Positions 29,664-36,790 of a stretch of DNA of 44,159 nucleotides are shown one piece after another. Positions within the stretch are counted from its first letter, which is position 1, and each line of letters opens with the position of its first letter. The notes below the pieces were generated by a model. The model did not search any database. It was not told where the DNA came from and was given only the letters and a program-made list of their open reading frames with translations. Source of the DNA: an uncultured Pelagibacteraceae bacterium. Its GTDB lineage: Bacteria > Pseudomonadota > Alphaproteobacteria > Pelagibacterales > AG-422-B15. The position numbers and the translations under genes were made by a program. The DNA lies in contig CACANZ010000004.1 in NCBI GenBank assembly GCA_902533965.1, forward strand, positions 1 to 44,159. Direction: 5' to 3'.

Positions 29664-30959
29664 TTGTCTAATTTGCTTAAACAATCATTTGACGAAGAAA
29701 TTAATTTAAAGTTAAGAACGTTAAATTTAATACATTGGACTGCAATATTTGGTCAATTTTTTTCTGTCGTAATTGCTTTTTTTTATTTTGAAATAAATTT
29801 TAATATATATCTTTGTATATTCTTGATTCTGTTAAGTGTTATATTGAATATTGTTGTCAGTATATTTTTTCCTTTAACAAAAATACTTAATTATAACGAA
29901 ACATTTTTCATACTAGTTTTTGACCTGCTTCAGCTTGTAGGGCTTCTTTTTTTAACAGGAGGGCTAACTAATCCTTTTTGTGTATTGATTCTTGCTCCGC
30001 TAGTTATTTCTGCCACTTATCTTGACTTAAAAAGAATAATTATTATTACATTTATTGCTATTGTCTCACTTAATTTTTTAGCATTCTTCTATTACCCTTT
30101 AGAAAGTGATATGCTTGAAATCAGCCAAAACGAATTTTCAAGATTTGAGATTTTTTTAATATGGTCAGCACTGATTATTGCGACCATATTCTTAACTTTT
30201 TACTGTTTTAGAGTTGCAGATGATTCAAGAAAAACTCGCAAAGCATTAAAGGAAACGCAGCTTTCACTATCTAATGAAGAAAAAGTTTCAGCATTAATGG
30301 GACTAACAGCCGCCGCTGTACATGAGCTGGGAACACCTCTGTCAACTATATCAGTAATTATAAGTGAGCTTGTTAACAATAATCAAGAGCAAGATCTAAA
30401 AGAAGACTTAAATGTAATACAATCTCAACTTAAGAGATGCAGTGAAATTCTAGAGAGATTAAGGTCAAATAATCTTGATCAAAAAAATAATGAATTTATC
30501 AATCGTTTAGATTTTATCCGTTTAATTAATGAAATTATTTCTTCTTATCAGAATAATGATATTAAAGTCATAATTTCTAATGATTCTTATTTTGAAAATA
30601 CAGATATTACGATTCCAAGATCAGCTGAAATTGTACACTCAATTACAAATGTTATTGATAATGCATATAAATTTGCTAACGCGGTTATTAATATAAATTT
30701 AATAAGTGAGAAGGAGAGTATTATTATTGAAGTAGCAGACGACGGTCCTGGATTTGCGCCAGAAATATATCCTTTCTTAGGGGAACCTTATATTAAAAAT
30801 AATAATAAGGCCGAAAAACAAGGGTTGGGACTGGGACTATTTATATCAAAAAACCTCCTTGCAAAGTCTAATGGTCAGATTAAGTTTTCTCATAGAGAGA
30901 GCGGTGGTGGAATGGTAAAAATAGTTTTATCAAAAGACCAGCTCGATTTATTGAAATAA
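29664..30959 (+). CDS. regB: Redox-sensing histidine kinase, RegB/PrrB/ActS type
   Basis: The membrane sensor of the RegB/RegA global redox system. The 431-residue product has about six predicted membrane helices in its first 185 residues. The loop GGLTNPF (99-105) is the quinone-binding signature of RegB. The kinase part has the phospho-accepting His220 in AAAVHELGTPLSTI, Cys259 in QLKRCSEILERL (equivalent to the redox-active Cys of Rhodobacter RegB), and ATP-binding motifs NVIDNAYKFAN, DDGPGFAP and GLGLGLFI. It likely responds to the quinone pool. The start is TTG at 29664, supported by AGGA 8 bases upstream. regA follows after 19 bases. senC and hvrA, often linked in photosynthetic relatives, are not present. 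Confidence 0.93.
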   Translation: MSNLLKQSFDEEINLKLRTLNLIHWTAIFGQFFSVVIAFFYFEINFNIYLCIFLILLSVILNIVVSIFFPLTKILNYNETFFILVFDLLQLVGLLFLTGGLTNPFCVLILAPLVISATYLDLKRIIIITFIAIVSLNFLAFFYYPLESDMLEISQNEFSRFEIFLIWSALIIATIFLTFYCFRVADDSRKTRKALKETQLSLSNEEKVSALMGLTAAAVHELGTPLSTISVIISELVNNNQEQDLKEDLNVIQSQLKRCSEILERLRSNNLDQKNNEFINRLDFIRLINEIISSYQNNDIKVIISNDSYFENTDITIPRSAEIVHSITNVIDNAYKFANAVININLISEKESIIIEVADDGPGFAPEIYPFLGEPYIKNNNKAEKQGLGLGLFISKNLLAKSNGQIKFSHRESGGGMVKIVLSKDQLDLLK

Positions 30960-30978
30960 TAATGCAAAAGATAATTAT

Positions 30979-31512
30979 ATGAACTTGAATGATAAATCTC
31001 TGATGATTATTGATGATGACGATATATTTCGCAATCGATTAATAACTGCAATGAAAAGAAAAGGCTATGAGGCTTATGGCGCATCTTCTGTTTCAGAAGC
31101 GAAATTATTAGTTAACTCAAACGCTCCAAAGTACGCAGTTATTGATTTACGACTTAATGATGGAAATGGTCTAGAGGTTGTTTCAGTTTTATCAAATAAA
31201 AGGCCAGATAGTAAGATCGTAATGCTCACTGGTTATGGCAACATACCTACAGCAGTTGCGGCCGTTAAAGAAGGTGCGTGTGATTATCTCGCTAAACCTG
31301 CGGACGCTGACGATATTGAAGCTGCACTAAAGGCTCCTTATTCATCTACGCCTGAACCCCCACAAAATCCCATGTCTGCAGATAGGGTAAAGTGGGAGCA
31401 TATACTAAGAGTATATGAGCTGTGTAATCGAAATGTTTCTGAGACTGCAAGAAGACTAAAGATGCACAGAAGAACTTTACAGAGAATACTGCAGAAAAAA
31501 TCCCCGAAATAA
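30979..31512 (+). CDS. regA: Response regulator, RegA/PrrA/ActR type
   Basis: The DNA-binding partner of RegB. The 177-residue product has a receiver domain with the acidic pocket IDDDD (about 11-15), the phosphorylation site Asp56 (AVIDLRL), the conserved Thr of MLTGYG and Lys of LAKPAD. A short proline-containing linker (SSTPEPPQNP) joins a Fis-type helix-turn-helix, NVSETARRLKMHRRTLQRILQKK, nearly identical in form to the highly conserved RegA DNA-binding helix. It is probably co-transcribed with regB. In relatives the pair controls respiration, carbon fixation and other redox functions; targets here cannot be read from the window. It converges with the diiron-protein gene with only a 4-base gap. 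Confidence 0.96.
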   Translation: MNLNDKSLMIIDDDDIFRNRLITAMKRKGYEAYGASSVSEAKLLVNSNAPKYAVIDLRLNDGNGLEVVSVLSNKRPDSKIVMLTGYGNIPTAVAAVKEGACDYLAKPADADDIEAALKAPYSSTPEPPQNPMSADRVKWEHILRVYELCNRNVSETARRLKMHRRTLQRILQKKSPK

Positions 31513-31516
31513 TTAG

Positions 31517-32716
31517 CTAAGCAGTTTTCTTTAATTGATTGATTTCACTTAAGGCGCTCACACCTTGATCAGCAATTTCCTGACCAGCAACAGTATCACT
31601 TTCGTTGTTTAATTCATCCATGTTAACAAATTCTGCATAAGTCGCTCTAGTTCTATCAGTAATTATGTGAGCCTTTAGAAGTGTTTTGACAAGAACTCTA
31701 AAGATATTGTTTTGATTATTCATCTCGTCTTTGATTACTTTACCTTGATCTATATATTTATGGAATTCCCGATCAACCCACTTATGATCTAAGCCAACAC
31801 AAGAATATACGTGTTTCTTCTCAAATGGATTTACTAGGTTAAACAATAGTTCAACAAATATTTTCTCAGCCCAATCTTCGACTTTGATGTGTTCCTTTTT
31901 AGTCAATTTTGGTACTGTCCTATCAGCCCATATTTTGCCAAACTTGTGATGAAATGCTTCATCACTCATCGTATATTTTAATAACGTTTTTAATACTGGA
32001 TCATTTGTATTTTCATAAGCCATAGCAAATGCTCCCATTGCTAACCCCTCGATCATCATTTGCATTCCGATAATCTTTTTATAAACTAAATCAGAGGAAA
32101 CAATCTCGTTGGCTACTCTACCTAAAGTTGGCCCAACTTTGTAAGGTGACCCCCACCTAGCTTGTATATATTTAGTAAAACCAGCTACATGTCTGGCTTC
32201 TTCTCTTGTTTGATTAGCAGCATATTCTTGAGCTCCAGGATCTCTTAGGACGTGACATAAACTTGCACTCAATGAAAGAGCAGCCTGCTCACCATGGAGA
32301 ATTTGTGATAATACAAATCTGAAACTTTCATTATTTAATTTGATTAATTGATGTTTTGACAACTTCTCTTTAATACTTGGAATTTGCAGTTCAATTCCGA
32401 AAGGTCCATCAGGGTCAACAATGTTTTCATTCTCTATGTCAAATGGAATATCAAAATCAATGTATTTTTTATCATTGGGATCCCAGAAATGTTTATGTGT
32501 AGCGCTAATTATTTTATCGAAAGCATCTGATCGATCACTGTAGCGATCTTCATCCATCATTGGAATAAAATGTTTTGGATTTGCTGCATTATACGCAGGG
32601 TCTTTAGTAAGTGAGTTTTTACCTGATTTAGAAGTTTGCCATTTTTCTTGGACCTTATAGACTTGGTCTTTGGCTACAATCTTTGCAATTTGTATTTTTT
32701 GTGAGAACTCTACCAT
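31517..32716 (-). CDS. Ferritin-like diiron protein of unknown function
   Basis: A 399-residue soluble protein with a central four-helix bundle bearing a full diiron ligand set. Glu143 lies in HGEQAALSLSASL, Glu173-x2-His176 in REEARHVAGF, Glu223 in IEGLAMGAF, and Glu253-x2-His256 in SDEAFHHKFG. This pattern is shared by ferritin-like oxygenases and oxidases such as the AurF group and rubrerythrin relatives, but overall the protein is not one I can name. The first 130 residues and the last 130 lie outside the bundle. There is no signal peptide. It is transcribed away from a large MMPL/RND exporter, and its start lies 29 bases from a perfect 42-base palindrome. Oxidation of a lipid or small molecule that the exporter handles is a guess from context only. 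Confidence 0.7.
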   Translation of the reverse strand: MVEFSQKIQIAKIVAKDQVYKVQEKWQTSKSGKNSLTKDPAYNAANPKHFIPMMDEDRYSDRSDAFDKIISATHKHFWDPNDKKYIDFDIPFDIENENIVDPDGPFGIELQIPSIKEKLSKHQLIKLNNESFRFVLSQILHGEQAALSLSASLCHVLRDPGAQEYAANQTREEARHVAGFTKYIQARWGSPYKVGPTLGRVANEIVSSDLVYKKIIGMQMMIEGLAMGAFAMAYENTNDPVLKTLLKYTMSDEAFHHKFGKIWADRTVPKLTKKEHIKVEDWAEKIFVELLFNLVNPFEKKHVYSCVGLDHKWVDREFHKYIDQGKVIKDEMNNQNNIFRVLVKTLLKAHIITDRTRATYAEFVNMDELNNESDTVAGQEIADQGVSALSEINQLKKTA

Positions 32717-32744
32717 TCTTCTACTATATATTTTTTATACGTTT

Positions 32745-32786
32745 TATAAATAAAAATATGAACATTTGTTCATATTTTTATTTATA
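32745..32786. promoter_or_regulatory. Perfect 42-base palindrome between the diiron and RND genes
   Basis: The left arm 32745-32763 (ending AATATGAAC) and the right arm 32768-32786 (starting GTTCATATT) are perfect 19-base reverse complements around a 4-base ATTT spacer. The core TGAACATTTGTTCA resembles an operator for a dimeric repressor such as TetR-family proteins. It lies 29 bases upstream of the diiron gene and about 165 bases upstream of the RND gene. It could alternatively form a hairpin in a transcript. No regulator gene is adjacent. Confidence 0.7.
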
Positions 32787-32950
32787 TTTAATAATAAAAT
32801 CAATAATTTAAAATTATATTCAAAATTTCTCATTATTTTACAAGTTTGTGTTACTTCTCAAATATCAGTTAATGATTATAATTTAACAATGTACAAATAC
32901 TGAATTTTCTCATATTTTGTCCCACTACCTAATAAATATATTTAACTTTA

Positions 32951-35632
32951 ATGCTGCAAAAAATTGAAAATTGGTTTTTTAAATACCGTTTGATGGTGTT
33001 AGCAAGCTTTGTATTGCTCACCATTATTATGGGCTATTTTGCAGTACAAATAAGGATGGATGCTGGCTTTTATAAGCAATTACCAAATAGTCATTCATTT
33101 GTTAAAACTTACTACGAATATCAAGATGATTTGAGTGGTACCAACAGTATTACAGTTGCATTAAGAACGACAGAAGGAGATATATTTAATAAAGAATACT
33201 TTTCAAAATTATTTGAACTTAATCAAACCATTAGATACTTGCCTGGCGTCAATCAAGGTTCAATGCAATCTTTGTGGACACCAAATGTAAAGGTCATGCG
33301 AGTTACCGAAGAGGGGTTTGAAAGTACAGAAGTTATACCAGGAAATCTTACTCCTGAAAAACTATCACAAGATGAAATTGATAAAATTAAAGAACGAATA
33401 TTAACAGGTGGCCATGTCGGAAGTATTGTCTCAAACGATTTTACTTCATCACTTATTAAAGTTGAACTAACAGAATTTAACAGAAAAACAGGTGAAAAAT
33501 TAGATTACCTTCAACTTGGTAAAGATATAGAAGAAATAAGGGATGAATTTGAGAATGATAATTATAAAGTAGAAATCATCGGCTTCGCTAAAATGATCTC
33601 AGACATTGCAAGTGAAGCTTATAATGTTGTTATATTTTTTGCTTTAGCATTTTTACTTACAGTATTGGCGGTATATTGGTATTCACGTTCTTGGACGCTA
33701 ACTTTTTTACCATTAATCTGCTCTTTAACATCACTAGTTTGGCAATTTGGAATGTTAAAAATCCTAGGTTTTGGATTAGACCCACTTGCAATTCTCGTTC
33801 CATTTTTAGTTTTTGCTATTGGTGTTTCTCATGGAATACAGCAAGTTAATCAAATTACAAAAGAAGTTATAGAGGGTCAAACAGCTGAATACGCAGCGAG
33901 GGCCTCTTTTTCTAGATTATTAGTTCCTGGAACAATGGCTTTAGTGACAGATTTGGTTGGATTTGGAACGTTAATTTTACTTCCGATCGGAATGATACAG
34001 GAACTCGCTGTTACTGCATCAATAGGAGTTGCGTTTAAAATTATTACAAATTTAGTAATGCTCCCTCTCGCTGCTTCATATGCGAGATATAATGATAGTT
34101 TTGCGACAAGAGCTCAATCAGCGATAGTCTATAGGCAAAATTTGATGGGTTTTTTTGGTAAATTAGCTAGACCTAAGCCAGCTGTAATAACACTATCAGT
34201 TAGCGCGTTGTTATTTGCGGGAGCAACTTATTTAGCTAGCGAGAGACATGTAGGGGATTTACATGCTGGAGCTCCAGAGCTGCGACCAGAAGCAAGGTTT
34301 AATAAAGATATTACAGAGATTACAAAAAGATACGCAGTTACAACTGATGTATTAGTTGTTATTGCTGAAACTGGTGCAACTGGAGGCATTAATCCTTGTA
34401 GATCAGATTATGTTATGGAGGCACAAGACAATCTCCATTGGTATCTTGAGAACATACCCGGTGTTACTAAAGTAATTTCTTTATCAAGTGTAGCAAAAAG
34501 AGCATTAAGTGGTTACGCAGAGGGTAACTTAAAATGGACATATTTACCCCGAAATGAAAGGGCTCTTGCATTCGCGACGAGTGTAGTCGATCCTTCAACT
34601 GGATTGATAAATGAAGCGTGCTCAATTATGCCAATCTATGTTTTCACTAAGGATCATAAAGCAACAACTATTAGTCATGTTATTGAAGTCATTGAAGATT
34701 ATAATTTAAAGTTTCGAGATCTCGAGGAGACAATAACATTTAGGGTATTAATACAAAAACCTGCTGAGGGAACAGAAGTTATCCCATATGCCCAATTTGT
34801 TGGCAGTAATCTCAATCCGGTTGAAGACTTAAATACTGAAAATCCAGCTTTATTTACTGATGACGAATTTACTGAATTTGGATATCAAAATGAATTTAAT
34901 TCAAGAAATTTATGGGTTCAAAATCTAGGAAACTATTATCGAGATATTGACTCATTTGATGAAAATGTAAATTTTAGAGTTAAAGACATTAAACAATCTG
35001 AAAAAATAATAAAAGATTTTTTCAAAGACAACCCAGAATATTCTCATCTTGTTTTTGATACTGATGAAATAAAATACAGATTAGCCAGCGGCACAGTGGG
35101 AATACAGCATGCTACAAATGAGGTTATTGAAGAGGGTGAGCTTCCTATGATGATAGCTGTATACATAGTAATTATTATTTTGGTTTTCACTACTTATCTA
35201 GATTGGCGAGCGACAATATGTTGTACTGTTCCACTTACGTTTGCAACAATGTTAGGTTATGCTTTTATGGAGTTGGCACAAATTGGTTTAAAAGTTTCAA
35301 CCTTGCCTGTTATGGTGCTCGCTGTGGGTGTTGGAGTGGATTATGCGTTTTATATTTACAACAGACTTAACATGCGAATGAAAGAAGGTATGGATATAAC
35401 AGAGGCCTTTGAGCATACATTTGCAAATACAGGTGCGGCAGTTGTATTTACTGCCATCACTCTGGCAATTGGTGTATCAACTTGGTCTTTTTCTGCACTT
35501 AAGTTTCAAGCAGATATGGGATCTCTTTTAACGTTTATGTTTATTATCAATATGATTTGTGCAATGACAACACTTCCTGCTTTAGCTGTGGTATTGGATA
35601 AATTGTTTCCAAGAAAAAAAATCAATTCTTAG
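32951..35632 (+). CDS. MMPL/RND-superfamily exporter
   Basis: An 893-residue inner-membrane protein with the RND layout. A first helix lies at about 14-34, followed by a large periplasmic domain (about 35-220) and a block of five helices (about 222-380) including the IGVSHGIQQ segment. A helix at about 408-425 and a second periplasmic domain (about 430-715) follow, with a final five-helix block that includes VGVGVDYAFYIYNRL. This belongs to the predicted-exporter (MMPL, SSD-like) branch used for lipids and hydrophobic molecules, rather than the AcrB drug-efflux branch: it is shorter and has no adjacent membrane-fusion protein gene. It uses the proton gradient in known members. It is divergent from the diiron-protein gene and overlaps the convergent ABC ATPase gene by 11 bases. 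The substrate is unknown. Confidence 0.88.
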   Translation: MLQKIENWFFKYRLMVLASFVLLTIIMGYFAVQIRMDAGFYKQLPNSHSFVKTYYEYQDDLSGTNSITVALRTTEGDIFNKEYFSKLFELNQTIRYLPGVNQGSMQSLWTPNVKVMRVTEEGFESTEVIPGNLTPEKLSQDEIDKIKERILTGGHVGSIVSNDFTSSLIKVELTEFNRKTGEKLDYLQLGKDIEEIRDEFENDNYKVEIIGFAKMISDIASEAYNVVIFFALAFLLTVLAVYWYSRSWTLTFLPLICSLTSLVWQFGMLKILGFGLDPLAILVPFLVFAIGVSHGIQQVNQITKEVIEGQTAEYAARASFSRLLVPGTMALVTDLVGFGTLILLPIGMIQELAVTASIGVAFKIITNLVMLPLAASYARYNDSFATRAQSAIVYRQNLMGFFGKLARPKPAVITLSVSALLFAGATYLASERHVGDLHAGAPELRPEARFNKDITEITKRYAVTTDVLVVIAETGATGGINPCRSDYVMEAQDNLHWYLENIPGVTKVISLSSVAKRALSGYAEGNLKWTYLPRNERALAFATSVVDPSTGLINEACSIMPIYVFTKDHKATTISHVIEVIEDYNLKFRDLEETITFRVLIQKPAEGTEVIPYAQFVGSNLNPVEDLNTENPALFTDDEFTEFGYQNEFNSRNLWVQNLGNYYRDIDSFDENVNFRVKDIKQSEKIIKDFFKDNPEYSHLVFDTDEIKYRLASGTVGIQHATNEVIEEGELPMMIAVYIVIIILVFTTYLDWRATICCTVPLTFATMLGYAFMELAQIGLKVSTLPVMVLAVGVGVDYAFYIYNRLNMRMKEGMDITEAFEHTFANTGAAVVFTAITLAIGVSTWSFSALKFQADMGSLLTFMFIINMICAMTTLPALAVVLDKLFPRKKINS

Positions 35633-36551
35633 TTAATTTAAGAAATACATCTTCAAGTTTAGTCTCATTTATTGTTAAATCTTTAACCTGTATACTAGAT
35701 AATTGTAATGCATCTAAAATTTTATTGAAACTTATCTCGCTAGGTTTGTAATTAATTATTAGATTGTCACTATTAATTTCACATTCTACATCTAGTCCCA
35801 TTATTGGATCTAGATTAAAATTTTTACTATATAATGAAATAATTATTTGCTTTCTGTCAATTAATGATTTTATGTTTGATGTTGTATCCTTTGTTATTAA
35901 ATTACCATTATCAATTATTGCAATCTCATTACACAACTCTTCTGCTTCATGTAAATAATGAGTTGTAATAATGATTGTCTTACCTTCATTGTTTAATTTA
36001 TTTATGTTGTTCCATAAATTTGCCCTAAGCTCAACATCCACACCTGCAGTTGGTTCATCAAGAATCAGTATTTCAGGATCATGAACCATTGCTTTAGCTA
36101 TAAGCAATCTTCTTCTCATTCCTCCTGATAATGTTCTAGCGTATGCATGAGATTTATCTTCCAGCGCAAGAAGCTTTAGGATCTCATTAGTCCTTCTATT
36201 TTTTTTTGGAACACCAAATAAACCAGCTTGAATTTCTAGTAACTCATATGGAGTAAAAAAAGGATCAATATTTAATTCTTGAGGAACTATACCCATTAAT
36301 TTTTTTACATCTTTTAAATTTTCATGGTGGCTTATGCCAAATATTTCTATGTGCCCGGATGTTTTTCTTACCAGATCAGCTAAAATATTAATAAAAGTTG
36401 ATTTACCAGCACCATTAGGTCCTAGCAATCCAAATATCGAGCCTTTCTTTACTTGAAGAGAGATATTATTTAGAGCTACCTTTTCATTTTTAGATCCTAC
36501 GCCGTAAATTTTATTTAAATCTCTTACTGATATAGCGATGTCGCTCGGCAT
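35622..36551 (-). CDS. ABC transporter ATP-binding protein (ABC-2 type exporter)
   Basis: A 309-residue ABC ATPase. Walker A is GPNGAGKST (44-52), a Q-loop lies in GIVPQELNI, the signature is LSGGMRRR (141-148), Walker B is ILILDEPTAG (161-170), and the H-loop is His198 in ITTHYLHEAEELC. The roughly 80-residue C-terminal extension after the ATPase core is typical of ATPases that pair with ABC-2 type permeases (YadG/CcmA/DrrA-like). No permease gene is next to it in this window, so its partner must be encoded elsewhere. The ATG at 36551 gives a normal lead into the first strand. The 3' end overlaps the RND gene by 11 bases tail to tail; the 5' end is divergent from the zinc-ribbon/polA group. 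Confidence 0.9.
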   Translation of the reverse strand: MPSDIAISVRDLNKIYGVGSKNEKVALNNISLQVKKGSIFGLLGPNGAGKSTFINILADLVRKTSGHIEIFGISHHENLKDVKKLMGIVPQELNIDPFFTPYELLEIQAGLFGVPKKNRRTNEILKLLALEDKSHAYARTLSGGMRRRLLIAKAMVHDPEILILDEPTAGVDVELRANLWNNINKLNNEGKTIIITTHYLHEAEELCNEIAIIDNGNLITKDTTSNIKSLIDRKQIIISLYSKNFNLDPIMGLDVECEINSDNLIINYKPSEISFNKILDALQLSSIQVKDLTINETKLEDVFLKLTKN

Positions 36552-36613
36552 AAAAAAATAATAAATAATAGAATTAATAGTTTTTCAAAGTAATTTCTTG
36601 TATCATTCTGATT

Positions 36614-36790
36614 ATGAATTCTCCAGAAATAAAAAGCGAACAAAATAAAGATGTTGAATATGTAAATTCAAAAAAATTAAGCTGCGCTGGAGTCGAAGGT
36701 CCACTAGGTCACCCAAAAGTATACCTTGATATGGGAGATGATAATCAGATCGTTTGTCCGTATTGTAGTAAACTATTCATACTTAAATAA
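36614..36790 (+). CDS. Small zf-CHCC zinc-ribbon protein (NDUFS6-like domain)
   Basis: A 58-residue protein with the zf-CHCC pattern: Cys24, then EGPLGHPKVYLDMG with His33, then Cys48 and Cys51 in VCPYCSKLFIL. This domain is shared with the mitochondrial complex I accessory subunit NDUFS6 and occurs as a stand-alone small protein in alphaproteobacteria. It is therefore a candidate complex I assembly or Fe-S-related factor (inference). The ATG at 36614 opens a frame that ends at 36790, and polA starts at the very next base. The N-terminal 20 residues are charged and non-conserved. The gene is easily missed because of its size. Confidence 0.88.
   Translation: MNSPEIKSEQNKDVEYVNSKKLSCAGVEGPLGHPKVYLDMGDDNQIVCPYCSKLFILK

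Noticed and set aside
29610..29684. N-terminal extension of the YgjP-like protein as a signal peptide
   Set aside because: The extension overlaps the regB start, has no clear signal-peptide pattern, and the in-frame ATG at 29609 precedes the conserved part.
32759..32772. TGAACATTTGTTCA read as a LexA/SOS box (GAAC-N4-GTTC)
   Set aside because: That spacing is the Gram-positive LexA consensus; alphaproteobacterial LexA uses a direct GTTC-N7-GTTC repeat, and neither flanking gene is an SOS gene.
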